A stretch of 64,000 nt of DNA from Cyanoderma ruficeps. Its lineage: Eukaryota > Chordata > Aves > Passeriformes > Timaliidae. The notes below the pieces were generated by a model, which did not search any database, had not been told where the DNA came from, and worked only from the letters and a program-made list of their open reading frames with translations. Both the position numbers and the translations under genes were made by a program. Position 1 is the stretch's first letter; each line of letters starts with the position of its first letter. Positions 11,400 through 23,662 of this stretch are shown piece after piece. The stretch covers positions 7,482,711-7,546,710 of the forward strand of contig VZDJ01007755.1 of NCBI GenBank assembly GCA_008694505.1. The letters are read 5' to 3'.

Positions 11400-11720
11400 T
11401 TAGATGCTTGCCTCATTTGAAATCTAGCATCTTGAGCCTGTTTAAATAGTTAATTTGACAATAATATCTAAAAAGTCTTTGTTAAACCCATTAAAAAAAG
11501 CCTCTGCAATAATGAAATTCAGCCATTCAATAATGAATACAGCCTCTTTTGGTGCAGTAGTTTCTATTTTCCTCTCCTACAGTTTGAAATCTCACAACTC
11601 TGCAGCAAACAAACAGCAGCTGGGATTGTAACAGGGCTTTTAAAATAATTCATCTTCATAATTCTGCACTGAGACTTGGCCTCGACCCTTGGACGGCATC
11701 TAGGGCGCTGGTAATGCCAC
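11400..11720. promoter_or_regulatory. Possible conserved non-coding element
   Basis: This repeat-free, AT-rich block contains many TAAT/ATTA cores (AATAATGAAATTC, CAATAATGAATAC, AAAATAATTC). It ends in a small patch with retained CpGs (CCTCGACCCTTGGACGGC and AGGGCGC). It resembles enhancer-like conserved sequence. No conservation evidence was available. Confidence 0.18.
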
Positions 11721-12340
11721 TAACAAAATAAGGCAGATTGCTGGTTTCCTCTCACACCAGTGAAATACTATCAGTACAGTGTGCAGGAGTGTGCTGATGT
11801 TGTACATCAAGGAGAGGCGTTTGAGATGGAGGAGAGGGGGAGAAAGGGAAGTTTCATGAAGACATCAGCACAGTGCTGGGCCAGAGCTGTAAATCCTGGG
11901 GACGGGGTTTATGAGCTGTGGGGCTCCGTGCTGTATTAGACACTCCCAAGGCTCTGGGGCAGCCCATGGAGGGGCCTGAGAGAGGTCTCAAGTTAGCTTT
12001 GAGCCCAGAAAGAGTGAGCCTGCCTCTGTCCAAAATCTAATGAGTCTCTGTCATCCTGCCAAGACGAAAGGAAGGAAATGTTAATAGATGCATCGAAGTC
12101 CAGTTCACACAAGCATCCCCCGGGGATATCAGACCAGCAGTGAGAAGCACTTCAATCAGTCATGTAGGGCTTTGCTTTCTCCTCACAGGGCTTCTTGTAG
12201 ATTTTATCCCAGGGAGATTTGCTATGAAAGGTGTATTGTTCAAGCCAGCCAAAGCCAGGGTCTTGCCCCCAGTCCTCTAGGTCCGTAATAACGTGGTCAG
12301 ATTCCCACAGGAACTCTCTGAGTGATCTCCTGGGTCTTAC

Positions 12341-12532
12341 CTTCTAGAGTGTTTCTGTGTTTTAACTTCCCAGCTGTCTGAACCTCAGCAGCACAGAGCA
12401 CCCATGTCTGGGCACCCAGGAGCCCTTGGGACAGAGGGTCAGGTCCCCTCAGGCCTGCACCTCCAGGGACCAGCCCCTGGTGGGGTCTGTCACCAGCTCT
12501 GTGGGGCTGCCTTCCCAGGACCAGAAAACTGT
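12341..12532 (-). other. Exon-like segment, probably not conserved coding
   Basis: On the minus strand a strong acceptor (CCCTTGTTTATTCAG) and a strong donor (CTAGAAG then GTAAGACC) enclose 192 bases, with one frame open throughout (63 codons). The peptide is rich in Gly, Pro, Arg and Leu (for example LVPGGAGLRGPDPLSQGLLG) and looks like translated GC-rich DNA, not a folded protein. Its phases do not fit the exon-like segments at 11.3 and 10.6 kb. It could be an exon of a non-coding RNA. Confidence 0.15.
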
Positions 12533-12544
12533 CTGAATAAACAA

Positions 12545-15500
12545 GGGAAACAACAATCTGGCCAAGGTGACTTTGCAGGTTTGCAGACATACCTGCCTTG
12601 CCCTGGGGGGAATTTAAACAATTACACTCAACCCAGCAAACTGGGTTGCTCAGCTAAAAATTCTCTGTGACCGTGTTAAAGCTGGCAGCTAAAACAGAGG
12701 GAATGATTCTCCCTGCACTATTAGAAGTAACAGACTACTTTGGATTTTTTTTAATTTACTTTTACTATTTCCTTTGCAAATTGCTAGGCACTTCTAAACA
12801 CAAACCAGTTTTTGCCCTTTCAACTTTCCTCACATTACAGCCCAGCTAACTCCATTAGCAAATAAAGTAAATAGCCAGAGCACTCATGAAAGTCTAAATT
12901 CCCTGAAGGTAATAACTGTATAAAACACATGGGAGTTGTTATTTCAAGGCAAGGAAATGGAAAGCTTTTAGTTTATCATTAAGCTGGCTTAGTATTTTGG
13001 TAGGCCTTGGCACTACTTATTAACAATTTATAAAGTCAAACTGGGGTGAATCTACGTAAGTGATACATATTTTTGTAGTGAGATGTGGGACTTATGCTAT
13101 TTGTCCTGAACTCCATGTAAACAGTGTTTAATAAGCTCTGACACGGCTTTTCCTATTAAAGTTTGCCTGTGTGAAGTCAAGTCACTGCAAGTTCCTGAAA
13201 GAATTACCCTTCCATGCAGTACTGATGTCTGGAAGCATCTTTCCAGGCTGCCATTAGTTCAAAATTTAATATTTAGAAACAATACCAGTATGAGGAGCCT
13301 TTGAGCTCTCAAAAAAAGGATTAGAAGGTGTTATATCCTTGTGCAAAAAGCGGCAGGGATGAATGAGTAAGAATGGAAAACACCCCACAAAGGCAAAGAA
13401 CAAGAGAAAATACTGTCACAAATGTGATCCCATGGGAACCTAAGTCCCTCAGCCTATGTTGCGAGGACATGCAGGTTCCATCTTTTGCCTGGCATATTTT
13501 CTAGCTCTAGCCTGACTTTTGTGGTCCCATCTTTTAGTCCTTCTAGTCTTTGTTCCCCTGAATGCTGTTTCCTTTTGTCAGTTCTAGTGTTGCAATGGTT
13601 AGACCAAGCCTATATTATTTCATTCAAGGTATTTGCAATGGTCAGCAAAACTGTGAAAATGTAGAAACAAAAAACTCGGGTACTAACTTTTGTCACCAGT
13701 TAGTAAGATGGGTGCTTTCATTTAGAAAAGCTCTGCTTATGAGAAGCCCACCTGAGGCCTCCTTCCCTCTGTTGTATACATGTGCCACCTGAGGGAAAGG
13801 CTCTGGGCAGACACCCAGATGTGCACAGTGGTTTTCTTCTGATATCCCTGCAGGGCTCATGTGCTTTCTGTACGCAGCCACATACTGACTGGCATTGCTC
13901 AAAAATCCACCAATTTGCAGATGCTGATGACACCAAGTTTCTAGCAGTGTAGATCGTTACGTTAATGTTATTTAGGATGCAACCAGACTGGCATTTTAGC
14001 TCACTCTTTTCTGCTCACTAAACTCCTCTGATAGTCTAAGGACATCCTAGCTCTCTGATAATTTCGGCATTCACTCATTTGTGGTATCATGCAGCATCAG
14101 AGCCTCTGGGCTTAATTCTGTGGGCAGCCTTTGTCAGTTTTCCTGTCTGTGATACGTGCTGCTGAGACCAGTCATTCTCCAGAGAATGTGGAGCAGAATT
14201 AACTTTTTGCAAAACCTTTTCTGTGTGTGTGTGTTGTCAGTTTGCTGAGGCTCACATCTTGATTTTGAAGGAACTAGAGCCGTGGGAATGGATGCATTGA
14301 TAGTTGGCCTGAGAGACAATACGTAAAGTTATTGTGGGATTACATACAGATTAAACTGGAAAAAAAAAAAAAAAGGTAAATCAGCAGCCCAAAAGCTTCC
14401 TGTTTCAGATTATTTGATTTCTTATGATTTCCACTCTGGGTAGTGGGACTGTTCAAGCCTGAGATGACAATTATGAACAGCAATTAGTGGAATATACCGC
14501 CTGTTAACTTTGACACAGCCTGTTGTGAAGCACTCTCTTCATATATGAGAAAAAAAGTAATAATTTAGTGTCTTTTGTGTGGCAGCATTTCTGCAGTAAT
14601 CCATTTCAGAAACAAAAATGTGAATGGGATAAGTAGAGAGAGGAAAAAACCCAACCTTGTTTCTTCTTTCATTCCCATGGGGCACCAGAAAGGCAGGAAT
14701 TCTCACTATATATACATGTTTAGGTGTAATACAAAATTTCTCTTTCTATTAGAAATCTCTGTTTTAAAAATCTATTTTTAAAAACGAATTCCAAATTTGA
14801 ATTTCAGCCAGAATAAAAAGAATTTAATATTGAAGGTTCATTACATCACTCGTTGCCCTTTTCTCTCTGATGACTGCTCAAGGAACCAGGATAATTAATT
14901 CAGATGTAGAGATATGGGCTGTAACTCTGTCCTGGGTTATANAGACTGAGTTCACTGAAAGCAGACTGTCTTCTATTGTTCTCTGTTACTGACTGAACCA
15001 AGACTGTCCCACCAGGGCCTTCTGCTCATACTGAGAATTGGTGTAGCTTTGCTGTTTTTTCCCTCTTTTTAAGAATCCAATTTGTAAAGTAAGTCTCAGT
15101 TTGCTTGTAAACAGGTTTATTTATATTTTTATCAATGCATTCTATCCGACTGTACTCTCCTAAGGGAACAGAAATATAATTTCTTTTCCAATCTGCTGTG
15201 CTAAACAGACTTTTTCCTTTCTTTTACTCATTCAAGGTCAGGTCTAGATCCAGACATCTGTTTTCAACATCATATTTTGCATAATACTTCTCAGATTACA
15301 CTCTGTGGCAGCAAGATGGGTGAACATGAACACTTTACAGAGTATTTAAAAGAATCTGCTGCATCTTTCTTGCATGTTGCTACAGCCAAGTTCCCAGAAA
15401 TCTGTCCATTTCCAACTTAAAGACCAGAAACCACTCTCTTTGGAAATGTTTGAAATATGGGTTACTTTGGCACTTTGCTCTTTACTGCAAATGTTTTCCT

Positions 15501-17405
15501 GATAAAATGTCACACACTTTTCATGAATGCACGCAAACTAATGAATTCAAAGCTTGCTTTATTTCAGGGGCTCTATTATCATGATTGCTTGATGGTTTTA
15601 CATCTTTGGACTAATAAGTATGTAATTTAGTGTTCACAGGAGATAAATAATTATAGCTCTGTGTCTGACTGTGTTGTTAGCCAATATGACATACGTAATT
15701 TTGGGTACAGATGTGGCACACAAAAAAGGCCATCACCTTCCTCTTCTTTGCTACCCCTCTACCAGTAAGCATAGGATTGACTAGCTCAACCACATTAATA
15801 CTGAGCTCCTTACAGTGCTCTGGTGTTTAGGGATAATACTTTAGTGTTCTAAACCCCATCAGAAAGAATATTAAACTTCACATTAAAAGCCTGAAAATGA
15901 TCTTAATCTGGATAAATAATTCATCCCAAATTTGACTTGATTTCTTTGTTATACAAATGATACCATTTTCTCTTGACCTGCAGTCTTCTCTCCAGGCCTT
16001 CAGAGCAGCCACCCACAGTTGTGCCTCCAGCCTGCCTCCCTGCACTGTGGGGCTGGGCATGATCCCCTAACTGTGGCCCTTCTGGAGCAGAGCACTGTAC
16101 ACTGTCCTGCACTCATTTGGCATTCATGCACCTCAGCTCTTCTGCTGTGAGGGTCACATCTCATCACATCATGATATTTCTATGTATAAAGGACAAGGTA
16201 ATGCTTCTGAGGTATGCCGCACAAAAGAGGCAAAAGATACAAGCCTCGGTGCAGTTCAGCAACACAAATATCCTATAGAGCCTTTATCAGGACTTAGAAA
16301 CTCTGCAAGGGAGATTCTGACTTACAATCCTCCTTTCCCATCCTGACATTTCCAGCTTGGCCACAGCAGTCATGAAATAATTATGAAGGGCAGAAGGATT
16401 GCTGTAAGAATTGATCTATATTTACATGAGATTCTGTTGCAGAAGAGGAGATTTTTCAGATTAAAAATCAACTGTAGTCAGAGTGAAAAAAAATCATTTA
16501 TTGTTTAACCCTGGGATCAATAGAGGGGAAGAAAGTTCATAATTATTATTTAATTCTAAGTTTCTAGTTCTAAGCTAAGAAAAATATATACTAATATTGG
16601 AACTTATTTTCTCCTCTGCTTCATCTTGCCCCATTTGACTACCATTTTTTCACATGCCTGTTTTGATGTCAAATCTTTTTTCATCCTGTCCTATAATATC
16701 ATTAACAAGAATTTAACCAGAAAACCCCACTTACTACACTGTATACATTAATATATTATCCATACATTATACACAAAATAATACATAATATAGACATTAT
16801 ATGCAATAATAATTGAGTGGCCTTCGGGGTTTATATAGATGCCAACTTCCATGTCATTATTGGCAGCAGTATTTTTCTATAAAAAGTTATGATGCTACAG
16901 TCCTGGGAAGGAAAAAGGAAGGGAGGAGAAATGGACAATCAACAGCTTTTTGGGCAGAGTCTCTAGCTGCCAATCACACAAGACATCATCACTTTTGAGA
17001 CAGTAAAGACATGGAAATATCCTCTCTGTGGTGCTTGTGGATGTTTGTGCAGATGTCTGACTGCTCTGTTCTGCTTCAGTCTCAGGTAGATACCTTTCAT
17101 ACCCTCCACTAATCAATACTAGTCACAAATGCCATCTGCCAGGTGCACAGATTACACAGCAGGAAGGGCACTTTCATCAGTGCTGGCTGAAGTGACACAC
17201 ATCACTTGTGTCTCTGAAAATCAGGCTGCTCAACACCCAACACTTCCCCTGAGCACAGTCAAACCCTGTGACTTGCTGCAGTAGCTGCCATGTGGTGTTT
17301 CAGGCTTCTTGCCAGCATCAAAGGAGTGACCTGGCTTCCCAGAAGCTTTCCAAGCTTTTGCAGTGCAAGTGCCCTCCGATAGTATCTGATGCTGCTCAGA
17401 TATGC
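12545..17405. other. Gene-free AT-rich stretch
   Basis: No supported gene. Minor features are a (GT) run at 14,221-14,233, an A-run near 14,360-14,374 with no recognisable retrocopy upstream, an unresolved base at 14,942, and an AT-rich patch of repeated ATACATTATA-like words at about 16,740-16,810. A patch near 13,905-13,935 vaguely resembles a CR1 reverse-transcriptase segment but carries an in-frame insertion and is too short. Confidence 0.45.
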
Positions 17406-17408
17406 CAT

Positions 17409-18115
17409 TGTAGTGGTTTGTAAACAAACCAAGTGAGAGGCTCCAAGTCAGAAAAAAAAATAATAATTTAATAAGAAGAAAGAAAAAAGGTAGAATAAAA
17501 ATAAACCCAAAAATACAAAAGACCACTGACAGAGTCAGAATACAACCTGATCCAGGTGATGGAAGCAGTCCAGATGAGGTGGTCTTCCTGAAGCAGTGAT
17601 CCTGTAGAAAGGTCTGGTAGCTCCGGTCCTCTGGGAATCCAGTGGGTAAGGGCTGCCCAAATCCCAGATTATATCCAGGTGAGAATGCCTGGCTCCTCCC
17701 CCCTGGGTGGAGCATCTCACAGTGGGATGGTGAGTCATACAGGAGAGTCTTTGATGGCCCATTAGCGAGAGATTGCTCCCGGAGGCAGTTATCTATGAGT
17801 CATACAGCAAGGCATCTGATGGGCCATTAACAGAAGATAGTCCAGGGGGAGGGGGCCTGGGAAACACTGCTCCAACAATTGGATTCAACAGTTCATGAAG
17901 ATGGTGATGGAATACTTTTGCATATTCTATACTACAACCCAGGACAGCCATTGACAGGAATACAGACAGGTATAATGGCATTTTTGGAACAGGTCTCTGC
18001 TTCCATAAATGAGGTGCAAAAGAGCTGTCTGCAAACAGGATATTTGAAGTTCCTAAACCTTCAACCTGACCTGCGAATAACCTGTGTGACATCCCCGCCT
18101 AAAGAATTACTGACA
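17409..18115 (-). mobile_element. Solo LTR of a bird endogenous retrovirus
   Basis: Read on the minus strand this is a roughly 707-base unit starting TGTCAGTAATTC and ending ACAAACCACTACA, so it has the TG...CA ends of an LTR. It has a U3 region with two TGACTCA sites in duplicated blocks, then CTCCACCCAGGGGGGAGGAG, a TATA-like GATATAATC (17,668-17,676) and a pyrimidine-rich U5 with ATTAAA (17,467-17,472). The GGGGGGAGGAG-before-TATA layout is one I associate with songbird retroviral LTRs. No internal viral genes adjoin it, so it is a solo LTR. Matching target-site duplications were not visible. The exact 5' end is uncertain, and ORFs inside it are incidental. Confidence 0.72.
17731..17831 (-). 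repeat. Duplicated U3 block with TGACTCA sites
   Basis: Two blocks of about 36 bases (17,731-17,766 and 17,796-17,831) are 65 bases apart. On the plus strand each begins TGAGTCATACAG and ends in a GATGG(C/G)CCATTA core. Each holds one AP-1-type site. They look like a duplicated LTR enhancer. Confidence 0.7.
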
Positions 18116-18790
18116 CCTTAAAACAATAAATATAATTTATGAATATATTTGAGACCAGAATTCATAAAGAACATCCAAAGTCCTTTCAACCTTCAGCTTT
18201 TCATTTTTACCAATTTTACAAGACATTTATATTCCTGCACATTCTGCAGAGAGATTAGAATTTTTTGTTACATGCTGTAATTTACGGGATCATTGTTCGA
18301 CAGACCTGCGTTTCCACAATTGCGAGAGTCCAGAATTTCTTGTTTAAAGGTTTAATAACTTCATTTACTATGATACTCAAATTTTACAGTGCACATTATA
18401 TGCAACTTTGAAGCACTGCATAAAATATTTATACCATGCCTAGAAGTGGCAGCTACATTTGCGATTACATTTTTATTCCTGTTAATTATAAATCAAACAT
18501 GCAGTGGTGATTGCTTTTTTTGTTCCCTTGGCAAGAATATTTGCAATGAAACTATCTTTGTGCAGGGTCCTTCTGACAGCTCACCAGCACATCAAACGCC
18601 AAATTATGAGGAAAATTCCCATATAAAATGCGCAAGATATTATTCTGTGGAAGTTTTCAAGGTCTCCTTCAGGCCTACCACTTGACTTTGGCTTTGCATA
18701 AATTGTAAAGCTCCGTCTCAGTGGTGTTCGTGACAGATAATGGCATCATAACTCTTTATCAGTACTCTTCTGGATCATCCAGTTTTCCTG
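18116..18790. promoter_or_regulatory. Possible conserved non-coding element
   Basis: This is a repeat-free, AT-rich block next to the LTR. It has motifs such as TTTAATAACTTCATTTAC, GTTAATTATAAATC and CATATAAAATGCGC, and several retained CpGs. An ORF at 18,389-18,685 (plus strand) shows no domain. Composition resembles conserved enhancers, but this is not tested. Confidence 0.18.
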
Positions 18791-21700
18791 CTAGAGGCTG
18801 ACTGCGGCTCAGTCATCAACAATATTGCCTGTGCTCATGCAAAGATACACTGACACAGGCAGCAAACTTTGGGGTGAAGGCAGTGAGGGTATTCCATTGA
18901 AAACTGACCTGCTTGCTTTGCTAAATAAAGCAGGGACTATGAAACCCTCATGCAGAATAGTAATCCTGACTCTCACCCTGCCAGCCCTGACAGCTCAAAC
19001 CCAGCCATTCCATCTCTTCCTCTAAGTGTCTGAGGGCCATTTAGCCTTGTTAACACATATAAATCATTTTGGTTTGCTATCCTACCAGTTAGGAGTGGTA
19101 CACTTGTGTAACTTTACAGCCTGTTCTCCAGTTATGTCTGATTCAACCTAACAGAACTGCAAACTGCTCTATAAATTATAGAGAATGACATCTGTGGCAA
19201 TGCTGGTGTACTCGTTATAAGTAAGTCAGCTGAATTCCTCTGCACTGGCTTCCGTCCTATTTCTCCTTGCTCTAACTCCACACTCTCCATCTTCACACTG
19301 GTACAGCTGCGGAAGAAATTGTTGTCAGATTTCTTTTTTTAATAAACTTGTACAAATGGACCACCCTCTACTCACTGGTGCTGAATAGCAAGTACATAAT
19401 TAATGTAACAGGGCTAAAAGTCTTGACAGTACACGTATGTGGGACTGGATGTCATAATTTTAATAGCACACACTGTTTTATGCATCGTTAGCATTTCAGC
19501 TGAAATCCTCATGTCTTAGAGGCCAGCTCAAAATTGTGTTCTGTGTGAGGTTGAATATCCTATTATTTAAGGACATAATTCTATTAGAAAAATAAAATCC
19601 TAAGCTGAATTTTTAATGAGAGTTTCCATTTAATTACATGAATTTTGTTCCTAACTGGAATTTTTTTAGTAACTCATTTAATTACTGATAGATATCTAAT
19701 TTCTTTCTTTTTTCTTTCCAGTAGCAAATTCCACAAACATATTGATTTAAAAAATTCAATTAATGATTTTTACACAGAAATCATTCATCAGCAATTCATT
19801 ATAGGTGTTTGCTACTTCAAAATCAAGGTAGCAGTTGCTTTGATTAGAAACATGAGCTTCTGCACCATAAAATGTTTCTGAGCCGTGATAGAATAAGCCA
19901 CATTCCTAATACCATGTGTCATAAACAGATAGTAAATAAAAAGCTTATTAGTGCTGAAGTGAGACATTAATGGATTTTTCCCCCCCCAAATACTATTTTG
20001 GTGTTACTGTAGGCAGAGAAAGGGCAGTAAATAGGTGCCTGGTACAGAGATATTCCTTTCTGTATTCAAATGCATTCATAAAGATGAAACTCCATCTTTT
20101 ATCTTTTTAAGGCTAAAGAAACAACACTTTTAAGGCCTTGCACAGCAGACATTATCACTAACAAAACCCGAACAAACCCCCAACTCCAGCCAACACTGAT
20201 ATAGTGAGAACTATCTGAACAATTTAAAGAGCAATCTCTAGTGAAGCAAGCTCATGATGCAACTACAGTCTCCCCCCCCTCCTTTGCAGTTTTAGGCTGA
20301 GATTTCTAGAGTCCTAAACAACTGTGCAAATGGGAAGAGCAGACTCACTGCAAGCATTTGGCTGAAATTCTCTAATGCAAATCAATGACCAGGGCTGTGG
20401 TGCTTTTCAGCTTGTTTTAGGAATGGGTTTTAGTCAACCTCTGAAATAGGATGTATTGACAAAATTCATAGAACCAACTTTGTTCTTCTCAGTCTCTGAA
20501 ATAATGAGTCAGTGTTGGACTGCAGATTTATGAGCAAGTAGCTGTTGGGCAGGTATGGCTGCAACAGAGTGTAAGCATTTATTCCTATGGAGAAAAAAAA
20601 AAAACAACAAACCCAACAGCAAACAGTCTGTATAAAAAGAAAGGAAAGAATAAATAACCATGAATTAAAATTCATCTCCCAGAGGGAGCTAGCTCTTCAG
20701 ACTCCCCTTTAAAAGCATGATGTGTGATAATGTTTGATCATCAATAAAAGGCAATAAAATGCAGCAGAACTCAACAGAGTTTTGAGTCCTCAATCCCAAA
20801 TTCAATATTAAAGATTTATTTTCATGGAGAAATCTAGGTGTTACTTCTTGATTTGCTAAGTCAATATTTTTACAGACAAAACTACTCAGGAAAAAAAAAG
20901 AGATGAATGGAAAACTCATGCTTGAAAGGTTATTTTGAACTGTCAAATCAAGGAAACTTGCAGGTGAGGCAATCCCAGCTATCTGTGCAAGGAGTGCACC
21001 CACATCATCTCTGGGATGCAATCAGAATGGAAAGGGTCCAGGAGGATCCCAGGCTACAACCTGTGCTGGTTCTTGTCCCACATTGATGGTTTTAATTAGG
21101 TCTCCCTACCCAGACAGGCTGGGAGAGAGGGCTCCAAGACCTTCCCAAGACTTTTCCCTACCATTTCCCTCCTCTGCCTATGCTGAGCAGTGCCATGGCC
21201 CAGGACAACATCTTAATAAAGTGGATTTTACAGGGTAAAGGGGTACAGAAATGTTTTAGAACAACAACAACAAAAAATGAATAAAGTTAGCATCAGCCAG
21301 GAGGTGTTTTCTAGCTGTTGTGCTGTTGCTCAGCAGGGGCAGAGCTCACCTCCAGGATGTGTAAAACTGCTGTCTCCACTGAGGTCAGAGCTGTGCAGTT
21401 AAGTAGAGCAATTAATCAAGAATGTATTCTGTACCTGAGAAACAAAAAAGACCACGAAAACTGAACTCACTGCTGTTAAAAAAGACTCTTTTACTCTTAG
21501 TATGGAATTGTCTTTTCATTTATTTCAGTTGGGAGTGTCTGCAGCTATGCTGTGAAAGGTCAGGATAATGACCTTATCCTGATAGCATGGGGCTTTACCC
21601 TCTGCTCGTGTTCCCAGCTACTGCCTTTGCCTATCTGCCACATTTATAATGCTTAGAATAGGTGCAACATTTCTTACACAGCTGAGGGAAGAGTGTTATC

Positions 21701-23570
21701 TACAGAAAATGAGGCATTTTGCACAGTGGTGGCATGTTCTCTTGGGGATTAAATGCTTGAAGGGAAACTTGTGCCCCAGGTGTCTGGGTGGGTAGAGAAA
21801 TGACAGCCACAGTTGTACTGGGTTCCAAGTGCATGTCATTCTAAGAAAACAGGCTTGAGTATTGTGACAGCTGCAACACTGGAAAGCAAGGAAGTCTCAC
21901 AGTCAGGGTGACAAATGGATCTTCTACTTTCCCTTGTAGAGCAGAAAGTCTGTTCTTATGACAATTAATTCCTGGATTTTTTAATAATAACTATATTATA
22001 GAAGAGAACAAAAGAAGTCTCTTCAATGATTAAGAAATTAACATTTAAAGTATTGAAGAAAATAATAGAAGAATAGATTTATTGAGTCGGTTTTGATGGC
22101 AATTATTCTGGTGGGAAAAGGAGGTGGATTCTCAGCTTTTAGACAAGCTCTGCTTGGGATTTCAGTGTGACTGTTCCTGGTCCCCCACAATTAACAGCAA
22201 AAGACATGGTTCCAACAAAGCCCTCCAAAGGAATGGCAAGCAAGCTTTGCTTTTAATTACAAATTCATACATTTAAGTTTCTTTTTTTAGGAAGGCGAGA
22301 TGCACAATCAAATAACTTTGTGCTCTCTGGAAAAGGGTGTGTTCCCTAAAGGAGGTTAATGTTAGTGAGGAGAAGACTCACCAGCATGATTCTGAGCTAT
22401 GCCCCTGCTCTGCCCTCACCCCAGGCCTGCATGGGTGTTCTCTACAGGACAGCTCTAGGGTACAGTGTCCACTGATGGCACAGAAGGACGATGCAGAATC
22501 CAAGCAGAGAAGGGTTTGAAGACTGATCTGCTAAGACTTGAAGAAAAGGACAACAGAGAACAACCGCCGTAATAACCCCAAACTAAATAAAAAAAATCTC
22601 TTAACCTTGTAAGAGGTGAGGTGTGGGTAAGGAGGTTAAAGCAGAGCTTGCTGATACTTACCATCTGCCAATTTCCTTGCCAAGGGGGTAATTTTGACAG
22701 AAAATCTTAAATTTATCATGAGTGTAAAGTGCTGGACCATATTCCTTTCATGGGGACATTTTGCTCTCCCCAGCTCTGGCTGCCAGTCACATTTTGGCTA
22801 AGCTGTTTCTTCTAACTCCCTTTGAGAAAGCTAAAGCCCTGGCAACAGCCATTAAAGCAATGTGTGTCAGCACTTGAGAAAGGGAGGACACATGTGAGCT
22901 CTTCAGCTCATATTTAGAAATCGCTTCAGCCCCCAAAAGCCTCTTGTTATCCTACCCAGTGAGTCTGACCTCCTGCCACCCTGGTCAGCACATCGTGCCC
23001 TTTCCTCCAGCACGTCCATTCTCTTTTACATAAAACAAGGATCTTCAGTGCCCGTGCTCTGCAGCACCACGGGGACTGCACAGCCAAGGCTGCTCACCTC
23101 TGCAGCCCCCCACGCACCTCTTGGAGTCTGCATTCCAGGCCCACTGAAAAGGAGGCTAAGAGATAAAACAATGCCTGTGAGCACAGGCAGCACACAGGGG
23201 CTGGTGTAATTTGTATGACTGCAAACACCAGAGTCTATTTTTCACACATTACACAGAACAAATCCCTGAAAGGCAATGAAAACAAACACCTCCAAATAGC
23301 ATTTTTGTTCTGTGTGGAAACATCTCCTTTGCAGCTATTTTGATATATGAAACCATCAGCAATGAATATATATATATTTTTTTTTTCACAGAAAGAGCTT
23401 TTCAGGTTAATGTGGTTTTGTCCACAAACTCAAGAAAAGGAAGCAGAGACCTACTGATACTTTCCCCCAGCACAGTATTCAGTGCTTATCAGTGAATCAA
23501 AATTAGTTGCACCGCGATTTTGCCATTTCCATTATTTTACCTCAGAGGAAAACACCCCCTGGATTTTGCT
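18791..23570. other. Gene-free stretch
   Basis: No supported gene or classified repeat. It contains C-runs at 19,981-19,987 and 20,272-20,279. Two isolated good minus-strand splice donors, at about 21,347 (GGAG then GTGAGC) and 22,660 (GATG then GTAAGTAT), have no convincing exon attached. Confidence 0.4.
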
Positions 23571-23574
23571 GTAG

Positions 23575-23662
23575 CATCCTGTCTTCCTGCGATATTGATG
23601 AGTCAGACAGCAGTGATGAAGACTGGACAGTGGATAAACTGGAATGCCTGTCCTTACAATGA
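23575..23662 (+). CDS. Possible last exon with acidic C-terminus
   Basis: After a fair acceptor (GATTTTGCTGTAG) the plus strand reads 28 codons and a TGA stop. The peptide begins ILSSCDIDESDSSDEDWT and ends DKLECLSLQ. The run of Asp, Glu and Ser is strongly acidic and unlike the background. About 20 bases after the stop is ATTAAA, a variant poly(A) signal, followed by a GT-rich stretch. The open segment is short and no upstream exons were found, so it may be chance. I do not recognise a family. Confidence 0.18.

Noticed and set aside
13905..13935. Possible CR1 reverse-transcriptase fragment
   Set aside because: The resemblance covers about 25 bases and is broken by a three-base insertion, which is too little to call.
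14360..14374. Poly-A run as the tail of a processed pseudogene
   Set aside because: Nothing recognisable lies upstream and no target duplication was seen.
17230..17715. 161-codon minus-strand ORF, the longest in the window
   Set aside because: It runs from unique DNA into the LTR and its hydrophobic middle is just the translated pyrimidine-rich U5, so it is an artefact.
22660..22800. Minus-strand exon ending at a GTAAGTAT donor
   Set aside because: The donor is excellent, but the only usable acceptor lacks a pyrimidine tract and the peptide is unconvincing.
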